Shown one piece after another: positions 49,529 through 59,709 of a stretch of 64,000 bases of DNA; positions within the stretch are counted from its first letter, which is position 1, and every line of letters begins with the position of its first letter. Below the pieces are notes generated by a model, which was not told where the DNA came from, did no database searches, and worked only from the letters and a program-made list of their open reading frames with translations. Made by a program: the position numbers and the translations under genes. The DNA is from REEB52 sp964626905 (GTDB lineage: Bacteria; Chlamydiota; Chlamydiia; Chlamydiales; SM23-39), in assembly GCA_964626905.1 (NCBI GenBank), contig CAZVHA010000003.1:1-64000 (forward strand). Reading direction: 5' to 3'.

Positions 49529-50170
49529 ATGAGCATATCCCCAGTAAAAAATACCCATCTAGAAAAGCAGTACATGACCCAAATTACAACGGCAGAGCAG
49601 AACTATGAAAAATGGCACCTTGAATATGAGAGTCTTCCTATTGATTTTGGCGCTAAGGTATGGACGGTTGAAACTGACTCTGATCTAGCATTAGAGATAG
49701 ATCAATTCATTGCCTATGAACAGCAAATGAATCGTCTTTTCGTGGCTACCGAAGAGCATCAGAAATTGCTAGGCGCTGTCAGAGCGACTCATTTAGACTC
49801 GACGCAACTTGCCTTGCTCTCCCCTTTAGGAGTAGACGTTGAGGAGATCTTAAAAAAATTCACAGATTTTAAAAATCAGGAAGCTCCTGTTTGTGATCGA
49901 TGGAAAAAACTCGTCGATCTAAGTGCGAAAACCAAGCAAATATTTCATGAGATGAGCGAAAAGTTTGAAGAAGCTTATAACTCCTATAAAATTCAAACGA
50001 CTCAGGAAAATTCTTCTCCTACAAGCTTCGTGTGGAGTCTAATGAAGTCCACCGCAACCCTATTTTCACCCAGTAAAAAAGAAGAGACTTTCGATAGTCT
50101 AATTGAGAACCGAAAAGCCGTCTTTCAAGCGCAACCCTCAAATCCCGGTGAAGAAAAAAAGCTCCCATGA
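49529..50170 (+). CDS. Hypothetical coiled-coil protein
   Basis: 213 residues, soluble, helical, acidic (EQNYEKWHLEYESLP; AKTKQIFHEMSEKFEEAYNSY). It ends with a Ser/Pro-rich segment like that of the preceding gene (TQENSSPTSFVWSLMKS), suggesting the two are related. AGAGG lies 8 bases before the ATG. A terminator follows at 50173. Confidence 0.55.
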   Translation: MSISPVKNTHLEKQYMTQITTAEQNYEKWHLEYESLPIDFGAKVWTVETDSDLALEIDQFIAYEQQMNRLFVATEEHQKLLGAVRATHLDSTQLALLSPLGVDVEEILKKFTDFKNQEAPVCDRWKKLVDLSAKTKQIFHEMSEKFEEAYNSYKIQTTQENSSPTSFVWSLMKSTATLFSPSKKEETFDSLIENRKAVFQAQPSNPGEEKKLP

Positions 50171-50172
50171 AG

Positions 50173-50195
50173 AAGGGGGGCAATCCCCCTTTTCC
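50173..50195 (+). terminator. Hairpin terminator
   Basis: AAGGGGG (50173-50179) and CCCCCTT (50185-50191) form a stem with loop GCAAT, followed by TTCC. It lies directly after the 213-residue gene. Confidence 0.55.
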
Positions 50196-50294
50196 TTAAA
50201 AACCTTGTTAAACAACATGGTAGATGGCTGAGGCCCCCTAAAATACTGTGAAATCTGTTGTCCATAAACCATCCAAAATCCTATCCTTGCAGCC

Positions 50295-51869
50295 ATGAAT
50301 TTTGTCCCACCTCTTCAAGAGATGTGTTTCGCCCCCGCTGTAAACAGATATTTTAATGATCCTGCGCCACCTGAAGAGGCTGTCCTCTCCCAGGTGCTCC
50401 GGAACACCTATCACAAAATCCGGGAGGATCAAAATGGGCGAATAAAAGAGGTCAGAGAGCGGACGATGGCTCAATTGAAGACCTTCTTTGAAGCGGCAAG
50501 GAAATCTGTCGAGTTAGAAAGACTGCAAGAACAATTGCGAATAAATGGATCCTTTGGAAATGAGTGGCTTTCAGAGATGTATCAAAATGGCGCTTATGAT
50601 TTCAGTTTGTATGTATATTATCATTCTGTCTATGGCAATAAAGAGGAAATTCAGAAGCTCAAAGAACACTGGCTTCAAAAAGTCAAGGCCGATTTCGAAG
50701 AGGGCAAGCCCCATTCATTCCCAATGATGGCCACTTGGATCAGCGAAAGAGAAATTTCCTGCGCTGGATCGGAACCGCTATTTGACGATCCTAAGATTTT
50801 TCTCCCCCTCTTAAAAAAGCTGGCTTACTTAGGTGTGACGGAAGCGCAAGACACATTGAGCTCGGCCTATCAATATAATGAGCTAGGTGCCGATGAAAGT
50901 ACGATTCAACTAAACCTATCGGTTGAAGATCGGATCGCCGGGCTCTGGGAGCTCGTCTTCTGGGGACATGCATATAGCAAATATACTCTTGGATCTTTCT
51001 ACTTCCGGAATAATTTGAATAAAGGAATGTATTCCATTCTAGAGGATGCGCGAAGAAAGGGAATGGAAAAACTCATTGAAATAGAAGGAAATATACCAAA
51101 TGGCCAAATTACCGCCCATTTTGCCAAAAATTGTATCGGAGATTTAAAGTGCAATTATTCTTTAGAGGAAAGACTTTCCCATTTGACGAAAAAAGCGAAG
51201 AATGGAAACTGGCAGGCATTTGAGTTTCTTCGGGAAATCTACCATACGGGCAAAATGCCAAACGATGACCTTTCGCTCGAATTGAACGAAGAGCAACGTA
51301 AGGATCATTTTCAAGAACTGAGAACGGAAAAAAATGAGACTCTTTATCGCGATTTCTTAGCTCTTTCTCTCATTGATCCAACACCACTATTTCCCTGCCA
51401 ACTTACCGAGATTCAAAGAGTAGAGGCTCTAGCCCAACAATTATCCTCTGAAAGAGGTTCTCGTGGGCTCGTCATCCACACCCTAGAGAGATGTTACCTT
51501 CGAAATCGTTGGAAGGATGGACAACAACTCGGGATTCCCTTTGAAACCCGTTTGAAGAATTTGGAAGAGCTTGCCTCAATACACAAAGCTCGGGACGCAA
51601 TATGGGCTGTAGCTGCCTTTTATCTTCCCGATCTACTTAGCGAGTATGTCATTGACGAGATTGAGCAGATTCCTGAAGAACTAGAGATCCAAAAGCGAGA
51701 TGAAATCCCTTACGAAGAAAGATTCAGACACATATTCAATCTTGCAATCCAAGGCGAGCATTGGAATTTTATTCAAGAAATTATTCAGCCTCAATTAACA
51801 AACCAGACACTCAAGGAAATAGTTACACTTCTAATAAGTCATCTGGAATCTATTCGGTACTTTTATTAA
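50295..51869 (+). CDS. Hypothetical Sel1/TPR-like helical repeat protein
   Basis: 524 residues, soluble. Several loosely repeated helical pairs resemble Sel1 repeats, e.g. FLPLLKKLAYLGVTEAQDTL, LWELVFWGHAYSKYTLGSFY, RLSHLTKKAKNGNWQAFEFL and RLKNLEELASIHKARDAIW. Such proteins form superhelical scaffolds, and many are secreted in intracellular bacteria. No signal peptide. Its 3' end overlaps the convergent pckG gene by 20 bp. Confidence 0.65.
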   Translation: MNFVPPLQEMCFAPAVNRYFNDPAPPEEAVLSQVLRNTYHKIREDQNGRIKEVRERTMAQLKTFFEAARKSVELERLQEQLRINGSFGNEWLSEMYQNGAYDFSLYVYYHSVYGNKEEIQKLKEHWLQKVKADFEEGKPHSFPMMATWISEREISCAGSEPLFDDPKIFLPLLKKLAYLGVTEAQDTLSSAYQYNELGADESTIQLNLSVEDRIAGLWELVFWGHAYSKYTLGSFYFRNNLNKGMYSILEDARRKGMEKLIEIEGNIPNGQITAHFAKNCIGDLKCNYSLEERLSHLTKKAKNGNWQAFEFLREIYHTGKMPNDDLSLELNEEQRKDHFQELRTEKNETLYRDFLALSLIDPTPLFPCQLTEIQRVEALAQQLSSERGSRGLVIHTLERCYLRNRWKDGQQLGIPFETRLKNLEELASIHKARDAIWAVAAFYLPDLLSEYVIDEIEQIPEELEIQKRDEIPYEERFRHIFNLAIQGEHWNFIQEIIQPQLTNQTLKEIVTLLISHLESIRYFY

Positions 51870-53625
51870 ACGCCGATTTGAGTTGATCTAGCTCAGACAA
51901 AAGCTCTTTCGGCATCTGTTCTTTGAATATTTTGAAATAGGAGGTGAGCTCTTCTGCCTCTTCTTTCCATGCTTTTGCATCCACCTCAAAAAGTCTTTTC
52001 TCATCGACATTGAGCCCGCTCAAATCAAGCGTCTCGGGAAGGAAGCCGATCGCCGTTTTCCTTGCTGAGGCCAAATTGGAGCTCCTTTCAAAAATCCATT
52101 TCAAAACGCGCGCATTTTCCCCAAATCCAGGCCACACATATTTTCCTTTGCCATCTTTCAAAAACCAGTTCACATAGTAAATGCGCGGCAGTTGATTGGA
52201 CCTCTTTCCCATGTTAAGCCAGTGAGCAAAATAATCGCCCATATTGTAGCCGCAAAAAGGGAGCATCGCGAAGGGATCGTGGCGCAATTTGCCCACTTCT
52301 CCTTTAGCTGCAGCGGTCGTTTCGGACGAGACGCTCGCTCCGAAAAAAACTCCGTGTTGCCAGTTAAACGCCTCGCGCACTAAAGGGATGACGCTACTGC
52401 GCCTTCCCCCGAAAATGATGGCGGAAATCGGCACCCCAATCGGATTTTCGGCCTCTTTGGAATAGATAGGGTTTTGCTTAGCGCAAACGGTAAAGCGGGA
52501 ATTGGGATGGGCTGCCGGTTTTTTCGATTCGGGATCCCAGGGCTCTCCTAGCCAAGAGATGAGCCCCTTGGGGGCCTCCTTCCCTATCCCTTCCCACCAA
52601 ACATCTTTGTCAGGAGTGAGGGCCACGTTGGTGAAAAGGGTATTTTTCGCAATGGTCTTCATCGCATTGGGATTGGATTGCATCGATGTGCCCGGCGCCA
52701 CTCCAAAATAGCCCGCCTCGGGATTGATCGCGTAGAGTCTCCCATCCTCGCCAAAGTGCATCCAAGCGATATCGTCCCCCACGCATTCGACTTTCCACCC
52801 GGGAAGTGTCGGCGTCAACATCGCGAGATTGGTCTTGCCACAAGCACTCGGGAAAGAGGCGGCGATATACTTTTTTTCCCCTTTAGGATTGGTCAAACCG
52901 AGAATCAGCATATGCTCCGCAAGCCACCCCTCATCGCAGCCCAACACACTTGCAATCCTCAAAGCAAAGCACTTTTTCCCAAGAAGTGCATTCCCCCCAT
53001 AGCCGCTTCCAAAAGACCAAATCAGCCTCTCTTCAGGGAAATGGGCGATGATCCTCTTCTTTGGGTTGCAGGGCCACGCCATCTCTTTTTCCCCCTCTTT
53101 CAAAGGAACTCCCACAGAGTGGACCCCTAAAACAAAATCCCCTTTTTCGATATTCGGCTCGATGCGGGTCATCAATTTCATATTGAGAACCACATAAGGA
53201 GAATCGGTCAACTCAATGCCCCTCCTCGCGTAGGGAGAGTGAATAGGCCCCATGCAATAGGGAATCACATACATCGTCCTCCCCCGCATACATCCCGAAA
53301 AAAGGCTCTGCAATTGGATTTTTGTCTCTTTTGGATCTTTCCAATTGTTTGTAGGGCCCGCTTCCTCTTTTGTCTTGGAACAGATAAATGTTGACTCTTC
53401 TACTCTTGCCACATCGTCGGGATCAGAGTGACACCAAAAACTCCCCGGGCGCTGCAAGGGAATAAACGTCCCTTGCACTACCATCTCTTTGGCAATTTGG
53501 TCGAATTCGTACTGTGATCCGTCGCAAAGATGGACCCGAGAGGGCTTACACAAAGCGGCCATCTCCTCGATCCACAGCTTCACATCAAAGAGACTTTTTC
53601 TTTTTGAATTTGTCGAGATATTCAA
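51850..53625 (-). CDS. pckG: Phosphoenolpyruvate carboxykinase (GTP)
   Basis: Up to 591 residues. GTP-type signature: P-loop FPSACGKTNLAMLTPTL, VGDDIAWMHFGEDGRLYAINPE, and GRRSSVIPLVREAFNWQHGVFFGA. It converts oxaloacetate to PEP, linking the TCA cycle to gluconeogenesis. The first frame codon is TTG at 53625, overlapping mreB by 41 bp. A GTG at 53583, two bases after the mreB stop, is an equally good start (577 residues) with coupled translation. The order SNF2 - mreB - pckG is chlamydial. Confidence 0.95.
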   Translation of the reverse strand: MNISTNSKRKSLFDVKLWIEEMAALCKPSRVHLCDGSQYEFDQIAKEMVVQGTFIPLQRPGSFWCHSDPDDVARVEESTFICSKTKEEAGPTNNWKDPKETKIQLQSLFSGCMRGRTMYVIPYCMGPIHSPYARRGIELTDSPYVVLNMKLMTRIEPNIEKGDFVLGVHSVGVPLKEGEKEMAWPCNPKKRIIAHFPEERLIWSFGSGYGGNALLGKKCFALRIASVLGCDEGWLAEHMLILGLTNPKGEKKYIAASFPSACGKTNLAMLTPTLPGWKVECVGDDIAWMHFGEDGRLYAINPEAGYFGVAPGTSMQSNPNAMKTIAKNTLFTNVALTPDKDVWWEGIGKEAPKGLISWLGEPWDPESKKPAAHPNSRFTVCAKQNPIYSKEAENPIGVPISAIIFGGRRSSVIPLVREAFNWQHGVFFGASVSSETTAAAKGEVGKLRHDPFAMLPFCGYNMGDYFAHWLNMGKRSNQLPRIYYVNWFLKDGKGKYVWPGFGENARVLKWIFERSSNLASARKTAIGFLPETLDLSGLNVDEKRLFEVDAKAWKEEAEELTSYFKIFKEQMPKELLSELDQLKSAFNKSTE

Positions 53626-54673
53626 GAGCCTTTCCCGTTCCTAAACAGACAGCGAGAAGCGGATTTGGCGCAACACAAACGGGAAGCCCCGTCTCCTTGA
53701 TGAGCGCCTTATCGAGCCCTTTCATGAGAGCGCCGCCACCCGCAAGAACCATTCCCCTCTCCACGAGATCAGCGGCGAGCTCCGGAGGGCATTTTTCTAA
53801 TGTTAATTTGACACTTTCGATGATTTGTTGGATCGGCTCTGCCAAACATTCGCGAATCTCAACAGAATTGATCCGCTTTGTGATCGGAAGACCTGCCACC
53901 TGATCTCGGCCCCGCACTTCCATCTCGAGCTCATTATTGCCGAGCGGATAGGCAGACCCAATCGTTATCTTGATCTCTTCCGCAGTTCTCGGGCCGATCA
54001 TCAAATTGTAGGTGCGCCGCATGTAATTCATAATGCAATCGTCAAACTCATCTCCCGCAATGCGCAAAGAGCGCGACTCGACGATTCCGCCGAGAGAAAT
54101 AATCGCAATTTCGGTCGTACCACCCCCGATGTCGATGATCATATTGCCCGACGGTTCGTGCACAGGCAAATCCACTCCAATCGCAGCCGCCATCGGCTCT
54201 TCGATGAGGATCACCTCTTGCGCCCCCGCATGGAGCGCAGAATCTTCGACCGCCCTTTTTTCAACACCCGTGATTCCGGATGGAACTGCGATCAAAATGC
54301 GCGGGCGGAAAAGACTTCTCGCCGGATTGACCCGCTTAATCAGCGCCTTCAACATCCCTTCGGCAATTTCAAAATCGGCAATCACCCCATCTTTCATCGG
54401 GCGCACAGCGTGGATTTTGCGCGGAGTTTTTCCGAGCATCGCCTTTGCCTTGTGGCCGACAGCGAGCACCTCATTCGTGAGCGAATCGACCGCAACAACC
54501 GAAGGCTCTGCTAAGACAATTCCCTTGCCGCGCACGTAGACGAGCGTGTTGGCCGTCCCGAGATCGATGCCGATGTCGCTTGAAAAAATTCCCGAAAAGC
54601 GATGGAATTTCTTTCGGACTCTTGTTTTCAGTTCTTTGAGGATTCGAAGGGCCTGCTCTGCTGTTTCATTCAT
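53585..54673 (-). CDS. mreB: Rod-shape determining protein MreB
   Basis: 362 residues. An actin-like fold with phosphate-1 loop IGIDLGTANTLVYV, phosphate-2 IIDIGGGTTEIAIISLGGI, and adenosine motif GMVLAGGGALMKGLDKAL. Chlamydiae lack FtsZ and use MreB to organise division and septal peptidoglycan. An N-terminal extension of about 28 residues (NETAEQALRILKELKTRV) is helical and basic and may help membrane binding. Lies 6 bp after the SNF2 gene. Confidence 0.96.
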   Translation of the reverse strand: MNETAEQALRILKELKTRVRKKFHRFSGIFSSDIGIDLGTANTLVYVRGKGIVLAEPSVVAVDSLTNEVLAVGHKAKAMLGKTPRKIHAVRPMKDGVIADFEIAEGMLKALIKRVNPARSLFRPRILIAVPSGITGVEKRAVEDSALHAGAQEVILIEEPMAAAIGVDLPVHEPSGNMIIDIGGGTTEIAIISLGGIVESRSLRIAGDEFDDCIMNYMRRTYNLMIGPRTAEEIKITIGSAYPLGNNELEMEVRGRDQVAGLPITKRINSVEIRECLAEPIQQIIESVKLTLEKCPPELAADLVERGMVLAGGGALMKGLDKALIKETGLPVCVAPNPLLAVCLGTGKALEYLDKFKKKKSL

Positions 54674-54679
54674 GGTTTT

Positions 54680-57600
54680 TTACGTCTGTAAAAGTTCTAA
54701 AACATCTTCCCACGTGAGTTTGGCGATTGCCTCATCATCGCAGCTTACGACTTTCTTGACCAATCCTTTTTTCTTCCGCTGCATTTCGACGATTTTTTCT
54801 TCAATTGTATTCAAGGTGATCAATTTGTAAGAAGAGACCGAATTTTTTTGTCCAATGCGGTGGACCCGATCGGTCGCCTGATTTTCAACAGCTGGGTTCC
54901 ACCACATGTCGTAGTGGATCACCGTATCAGCTCCCACCAAATTCAATCCTGTTCCCCCCGCTTTGAGCGAAACTAAAAAGACTGGAATTTTCGCATCGCC
55001 GTTAAATTCTTTGACGATCTCCAATCGATTTTTTGTGCTTCCGTCGAGATACGAAAACCGGATTCCCCTTTGCTCAAAATCTTCGCGCATGATCTGGAGC
55101 ATCCGCGTGTATTGGCTAAAGATGACTGTTTTGTGCTGGCTTTCGACCAGTGTTTGGAGCAGCTCTAAGAGCATGTCGTATTTTGAAGAGTCGCCCATTT
55201 CGGCTTTTTCTTTTGCAAAAATGGCCGGATGGCAACAGATTTGCTTGAGTCTCGTCAGCGTCGCCAAAACGTGGATTTGCACTTTGTCAAATCCATCGCG
55301 CGCAACCAGTTTTGCAAGTTCATCGCGCGCAGAGGCGGCGTACGATCTGTAGAGTTCCAGCTGCACGTCGGAGAGTTGGCAGTGGTAGACAATTTCTGAA
55401 ACGGGAGGCAAATCGTGGAGCACATCGCTTTTCATGCGGCGCAAGATGAAGGGAGAGACTTTTTTCTTGAGATACTCGATATTTTGCACCTGCTGATCGC
55501 CAGAAACGCGGACGTAGTTTTCGATAAACCGATCGTACGTGCTGAGAAAACCGGGCATGAGAAAATCCATCAAGCTCCAAAGTTCATCGAGCGAATTTTC
55601 AATCGGCGTTCCAGTTAAAATCAGCCGATGCGCTGCCTGGATCATTTTCACCGATTTCGCATTGCGAGTGCCCCGGTTTTTAATGTGCTGCGCCTCATCC
55701 AAAATCGCATAGGAAAAAGGCATTTGGCTATAGATCTCAATATCTTTTTGCAAAAGGGTGTACGAGGTGATGATCACGTCGAATTCGCCCATTTTGGCCA
55801 AATTCTTTTTGCGCGCGCTCGGAATCCCGTCGACCACAATCGCCTTCAACTTGGGATTGAACCTGTGAAGCTCCTCTTTCCAATTGTAAAGGAGCGATGT
55901 GGGACAGACGATGAGCGTTTTTGCCGCCGGATCGTTCTTGTGATTCTGAGTGATCGCCACAATCGCTTGCACCGTTTTTCCAAGGCCCATGTCGTCCGCC
56001 AAAATGCCGTTGAGATACATTCGGCGCAGCCGCTCGAGCCAGTGAACTCCCTCTTCTTGGTAGGGCCTTAAATCTGCCTTCACCTCTTTGGGAAAGGGCG
56101 ATGGGGTGATTTGCACTTGACCGAGCATCTGAGAGCGGATCTCGAGCAGTTTAGGAGACATCGTAAATTCGACGGGAAGCCCATCAAATGCCTTTGGATC
56201 GATTGTCGCTAAATTCCAAAGCGGCTTTTTCTCCTTGTGATCGTCCAATTTCTTAATTCCGAGCTCCTCAAAAAGCTGCACCAATCTCGCAATTCTCTCC
56301 AAATCGAGAACCAAAATTTTTGAAAACCGGGAAATGTGCTCTTTGCCCCTTTTCGCATCGAGCTCCAAATAGGATCTCTTCGCCGCCAAACACTCCCAAA
56401 GAAGCTCGAGTTTCACTCCCCTCAAAGAGCCATTGACCTTCAGATCGATGTCGTAATACCCGATCGCCTCGCTCGCGTCGAGCTTCAGCTTGAACGCCGT
56501 CTCATCATAGATGAATTGATCGAGGAGATTCTGCGGGCATTCAAATTGAATGCGGTGCTGATTGCGCGGAATCACTCCAGTCATGAACTCGACGATTTTC
56601 TTTTCGCTCTTTGCGACAAAAAGGCCCGATTGGGGATTGAAAACAAAATCTTGAAAAAGCTCGTCGATCATCTGCCGCTCTTCGACGAGATTGCGCGCTA
56701 AAATCCCCGCCTCTGTCACAAACGTCTGAATGTGATCATAGCCCAACTTGGAGACCGACGCCGGAATCTCTTGTCCATCGTAGGAGAAATAGAGGGCAGC
56801 ATCGAGCTCCCCATCGAGATAGTTGAGATGGCAGCGAGCCCCCACCGTCCCTGCAAAGGGCAAAGTGACAAATTTTTCGAGAATCCCCGTGTTCGTCACC
56901 TCGCCAAAGCGCTTCAGCTCCGGCAGCGCGTTTTCGACAAATGTGCCAAATAGAGGTTCTGGCACCGTCATGTCCCGAATCGCGTTCAAATTGAGCAGAT
57001 GGGTTCTCTTAATATGGGGCGCAAAGCGATAATAGGTGTCTTGATTGATCATCCCCGGTTGCGCACACTCGAATAAAATCACATCCTCCCCATTCAAAGC
57101 CGCATCCTTGATCACCAGTTTCGGCCGCAAGAGAATTTTGGCCGAGGGAGGATCGATATACTCGAGTTGGAAGCGCAAGGTCACCGGATTTGGCGCATAC
57201 CGAAGAGGGGTCTCCAGCGTGCCGAGATATAGGTAGGGAAGGGCTGGCATCTCCTCTTCGAGATCCTTAAATCCCCTCGGTCCCGACTGACTGAGGGCCA
57301 TCTCGTGGGTTTTGGCCAAAAGAAGGCCCAAAACTTCCGGGTCGAGCTGCGCGATCCGGGCTCCCCTTTCGCCCGCATTGCTCTCGACAATCCGCGCGCT
57401 CTCCATGATCAGCTGCAAAAGGGTCGATCCCAAAGAATCAAAACTCTTCAAAGAGAAAAAGAGCCTTTTTCCCCCCACATAAAGGGATTCCTCGTAGCGG
57501 ACCGCATCCAAAAATCCCTTCAATTGGGAAATCTGCAAGGGCTTTGAGCGAAAAGGGAGGCGCAAAGCGAGCTGAAACTCCACTTTCCCCTTCTTGTCCC

Positions 57601-58156
57601 CTTGCAGCGATTGGGGATTGAAGATGATTGCGAGCTCAGCTTCTGCCAAAGAGCCCGCCTCCCCCGGCAAGAAAAAGGGCGACTGGGAGAGCACTTCCGA
57701 AGAGGCCACATACTCTTGCAAAACCTGTTTTTGGTACCTGGCATCTTGCCGGTGCGCCTCTTGTGTCTCGGCCCTCTCAACGGCCTCGATCAGCTCCTCT
57801 TTTTCGTGCGCCTCTAACTGCTCATCGTGGGCAATTCCCCCCTCTCTCGAGTACTCAATGAGCAAACTGTCAATTTTTTCCTCTAAAAAGAAAATCAGCG
57901 CCGCCAAATGCTGACAGTCATAGCGGCTCGGACAGTCGCAATTCGTGTGAACCGCCGTCGATTCAAACCGATCTACCTCAATTTCGCTCTCATAAGTGCT
58001 CTCGTAATTCGACAAAATTTTACTGCTAAATCGGATCGTCTCATTGTCGAGCTTAATGATCTTCGCGTTTAAAATTTTATTCTTGTCGTAGAGCTGTTTT
58101 CCCTCCTTAAGAGTGTTCGAGGAAAAGTCTTGTCTGAGTTTGCGAAAATTCAACAT
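54680..58156 (-). CDS. SNF2-family ATPase with N-terminal SWIM zinc finger (long type)
   Basis: 1158 residues from ATG 58156. SWIM finger near 75-95 (CDCPSRYDCQHLAALIFFL; CxC...CxH). A long middle region with bacterial SNF2_N-type extension is followed by the core: ILADDMGLGKTVQAIVAI, AILDEAQHIKNRGTRNAKSV, LILTGTPIENSLDELW, FLVSLKAGGTGLNLV and ATDRVHRIGQKNSV. It probably remodels nucleoprotein, perhaps relevant to the histone-like condensed chlamydial chromosome; that is inference. Operon with mreB and pckG. Confidence 0.93.
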   Translation of the reverse strand: MLNFRKLRQDFSSNTLKEGKQLYDKNKILNAKIIKLDNETIRFSSKILSNYESTYESEIEVDRFESTAVHTNCDCPSRYDCQHLAALIFFLEEKIDSLLIEYSREGGIAHDEQLEAHEKEELIEAVERAETQEAHRQDARYQKQVLQEYVASSEVLSQSPFFLPGEAGSLAEAELAIIFNPQSLQGDKKGKVEFQLALRLPFRSKPLQISQLKGFLDAVRYEESLYVGGKRLFFSLKSFDSLGSTLLQLIMESARIVESNAGERGARIAQLDPEVLGLLLAKTHEMALSQSGPRGFKDLEEEMPALPYLYLGTLETPLRYAPNPVTLRFQLEYIDPPSAKILLRPKLVIKDAALNGEDVILFECAQPGMINQDTYYRFAPHIKRTHLLNLNAIRDMTVPEPLFGTFVENALPELKRFGEVTNTGILEKFVTLPFAGTVGARCHLNYLDGELDAALYFSYDGQEIPASVSKLGYDHIQTFVTEAGILARNLVEERQMIDELFQDFVFNPQSGLFVAKSEKKIVEFMTGVIPRNQHRIQFECPQNLLDQFIYDETAFKLKLDASEAIGYYDIDLKVNGSLRGVKLELLWECLAAKRSYLELDAKRGKEHISRFSKILVLDLERIARLVQLFEELGIKKLDDHKEKKPLWNLATIDPKAFDGLPVEFTMSPKLLEIRSQMLGQVQITPSPFPKEVKADLRPYQEEGVHWLERLRRMYLNGILADDMGLGKTVQAIVAITQNHKNDPAAKTLIVCPTSLLYNWKEELHRFNPKLKAIVVDGIPSARKKNLAKMGEFDVIITSYTLLQKDIEIYSQMPFSYAILDEAQHIKNRGTRNAKSVKMIQAAHRLILTGTPIENSLDELWSLMDFLMPGFLSTYDRFIENYVRVSGDQQVQNIEYLKKKVSPFILRRMKSDVLHDLPPVSEIVYHCQLSDVQLELYRSYAASARDELAKLVARDGFDKVQIHVLATLTRLKQICCHPAIFAKEKAEMGDSSKYDMLLELLQTLVESQHKTVIFSQYTRMLQIMREDFEQRGIRFSYLDGSTKNRLEIVKEFNGDAKIPVFLVSLKAGGTGLNLVGADTVIHYDMWWNPAVENQATDRVHRIGQKNSVSSYKLITLNTIEEKIVEMQRKKKGLVKKVVSCDDEAIAKLTWEDVLELLQT

Positions 58157-58271
58157 AGCTTTTGAAACCGGATTCGTCTGAATCTTTACGTTTACAGATT
58201 TTTGAAAACTGGTGCAACTAAAAAATTTGCATGCATCAAAAAAAGAGGCGCGCAAAATTCCCCATTTCTTC

Positions 58272-58277
58272 TATAAT
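58272..58277 (+). promoter_or_regulatory. -10 box of tRNA-Gly / tig transcript
   Basis: TATAAT 15 bp before tRNA-Gly. The -35 position (CGCGCA) is a poor match, so only the -10 is called. Confidence 0.45.
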
Positions 58278-58291
58278 CGAGGACTTTGAGT

Positions 58292-58363
58292 GCGGGCGTA
58301 GCTCAGTGGTAGAGCATCACGTTGCCAACGTGAGGGTCGTGAGTTCGAACCTCATCGCCCGCT
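58292..58363 (+). tRNA. tRNA-Gly (anticodon GCC)
   Basis: 72 bases. Acceptor GCGGGCG pairs with CGCCCGC, D-arm TAGCTCAGTGGTAGAGC, anticodon loop TTGCCAA gives GCC (reads GGC/GGU), T-loop AGTTCGAACCT. Lies 24 bp before tig on the same strand and may be processed from a shared transcript. Confidence 0.95.
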
Positions 58364-58387
58364 AACTTTATTAAAGGGGTATCTTTC

Positions 58388-59662
58388 ATGTCTTCCCAAC
58401 CTTTTGTCGAAGTGCATCGCAAAAAGGCGTGCCGAATTGAGCTCAATGTAAAAGCCCCTTCTGAAATGGTGAACCAGGCGAGAAAAAATGCGATCAAAGC
58501 GGTCGGCAAAGAGGTCTCTTTGCCCGGGTTTCGCAAAGGGCACGCTCCTCAAGAGATGCTCTTGAAACAGTTCCCCAAAGACATCGAACGGGCCCTGCAT
58601 AAGGAGCTGGCCGATCTCGCCTTTGTATCTGCGCAAAAAGAGGTCAATCTCCCCCTTCTCAATCAAAACGGCTCGGTCTCCTTTGATCTGAAAAAGATCT
58701 CTGAGGAGGGAGCGGAGCTTATTTTTTCGTTTGAAACGGAGCCAAAAATCCCCAAAGTCGATCCGATCTCTTTTGTCAAAAAGGAGATTGCCCGCGCAGC
58801 CGTCGAGGAGAAGCAGATTGAAGAGGCGATTCGGCAAATGCGCTATTTTTACGCCGAATGGAAGCTCATCCAAGATCGCCCCATCCAAGAAGGCGATGCG
58901 ATCATGATCGATCTGGACACCATCGATGGGGAAAAAATAGAGAATGTGTTTCACCATATCCGGTTTGAAGTGGCGAAAGAGCGGATGGCGAACTGGATGA
59001 AGAAGCTGGTTGCAGGGGCAAAAATTGGCGATGTTTTAGAAGGGGTCAGCGAAGCCGATGAGGATGCGACAGAAGGTGAAAAAGAGGAATTCAAGTCTAA
59101 AAGGGTCCGGATCACCATATTAAAGGTGGAGCAGGCGATACTGCCCGAACTGGATGACGCGTTTGCCAAAAAAGTGGGGGCCTCTGACATTGCCCACATG
59201 CGCCAATCGATCACAGAGCTATTGAACCGGCAAGCGGACGAAAAGGTGAAAGAGGGGCTGCGCGAGCAGGTGAACGACTACCTTTTACAAAATTACGAGT
59301 TTGAGCTTCCCCAATCGCTGATCGACACCGAAACTAAGCATCGGCTCCAGCAGTCCATACAAGAGCCCAACGCCAAGGCGAAATGGGATCGGATGTCTCA
59401 AGAAGAGAGAAAACAGCTCCTCCAAAAAATGGAGGTGGAGGCGACCCAAGCGGTGCGTCTATTTTACCTATCGAGATCCATTGTTCAAAATGAAAAGATC
59501 CCCATCACCCACCAAGAGGTGCAACAAGAGGCGATTCACACGGCGCGCGCACACGGGATGAACCAGAAAGAGGAGCTACCCAAGGAGCTTTTTGCTTTGG
59601 CCTTATCTAAGGTGATCTTAGCCAAGGCGCAAGATTTTGTTTTGGCGGACAAAAAAGCTTGA
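58388..59662 (+). CDS. tig: Trigger factor
   Basis: 424 residues. The N-terminal ribosome-binding domain includes LPGFRKGHAPQEML (signature GFRxGxxP), followed by a PPIase-like middle domain (GDAIMIDLDTIDGEKIE...FEVAKERM, shortened and diverged) and a helical C-terminal domain. A ribosome-associated chaperone and prolyl isomerase. The order tig - clpP - clpX is widely conserved and present in Chlamydia. Confidence 0.95.
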   Translation: MSSQPFVEVHRKKACRIELNVKAPSEMVNQARKNAIKAVGKEVSLPGFRKGHAPQEMLLKQFPKDIERALHKELADLAFVSAQKEVNLPLLNQNGSVSFDLKKISEEGAELIFSFETEPKIPKVDPISFVKKEIARAAVEEKQIEEAIRQMRYFYAEWKLIQDRPIQEGDAIMIDLDTIDGEKIENVFHHIRFEVAKERMANWMKKLVAGAKIGDVLEGVSEADEDATEGEKEEFKSKRVRITILKVEQAILPELDDAFAKKVGASDIAHMRQSITELLNRQADEKVKEGLREQVNDYLLQNYEFELPQSLIDTETKHRLQQSIQEPNAKAKWDRMSQEERKQLLQKMEVEATQAVRLFYLSRSIVQNEKIPITHQEVQQEAIHTARAHGMNQKEELPKELFALALSKVILAKAQDFVLADKKA

Positions 59663-59709
59663 ATTCGGACCTACCCAACGATACACTGAGGTAAAAAAGG
59701 GGTTTTAGC

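Noticed and set aside
53514..53903. Long plus-strand frames opposite mreB, pckG and the SNF2 gene
   Set aside because: These follow codon-phase mirrors of strongly conserved genes and have no independent support.
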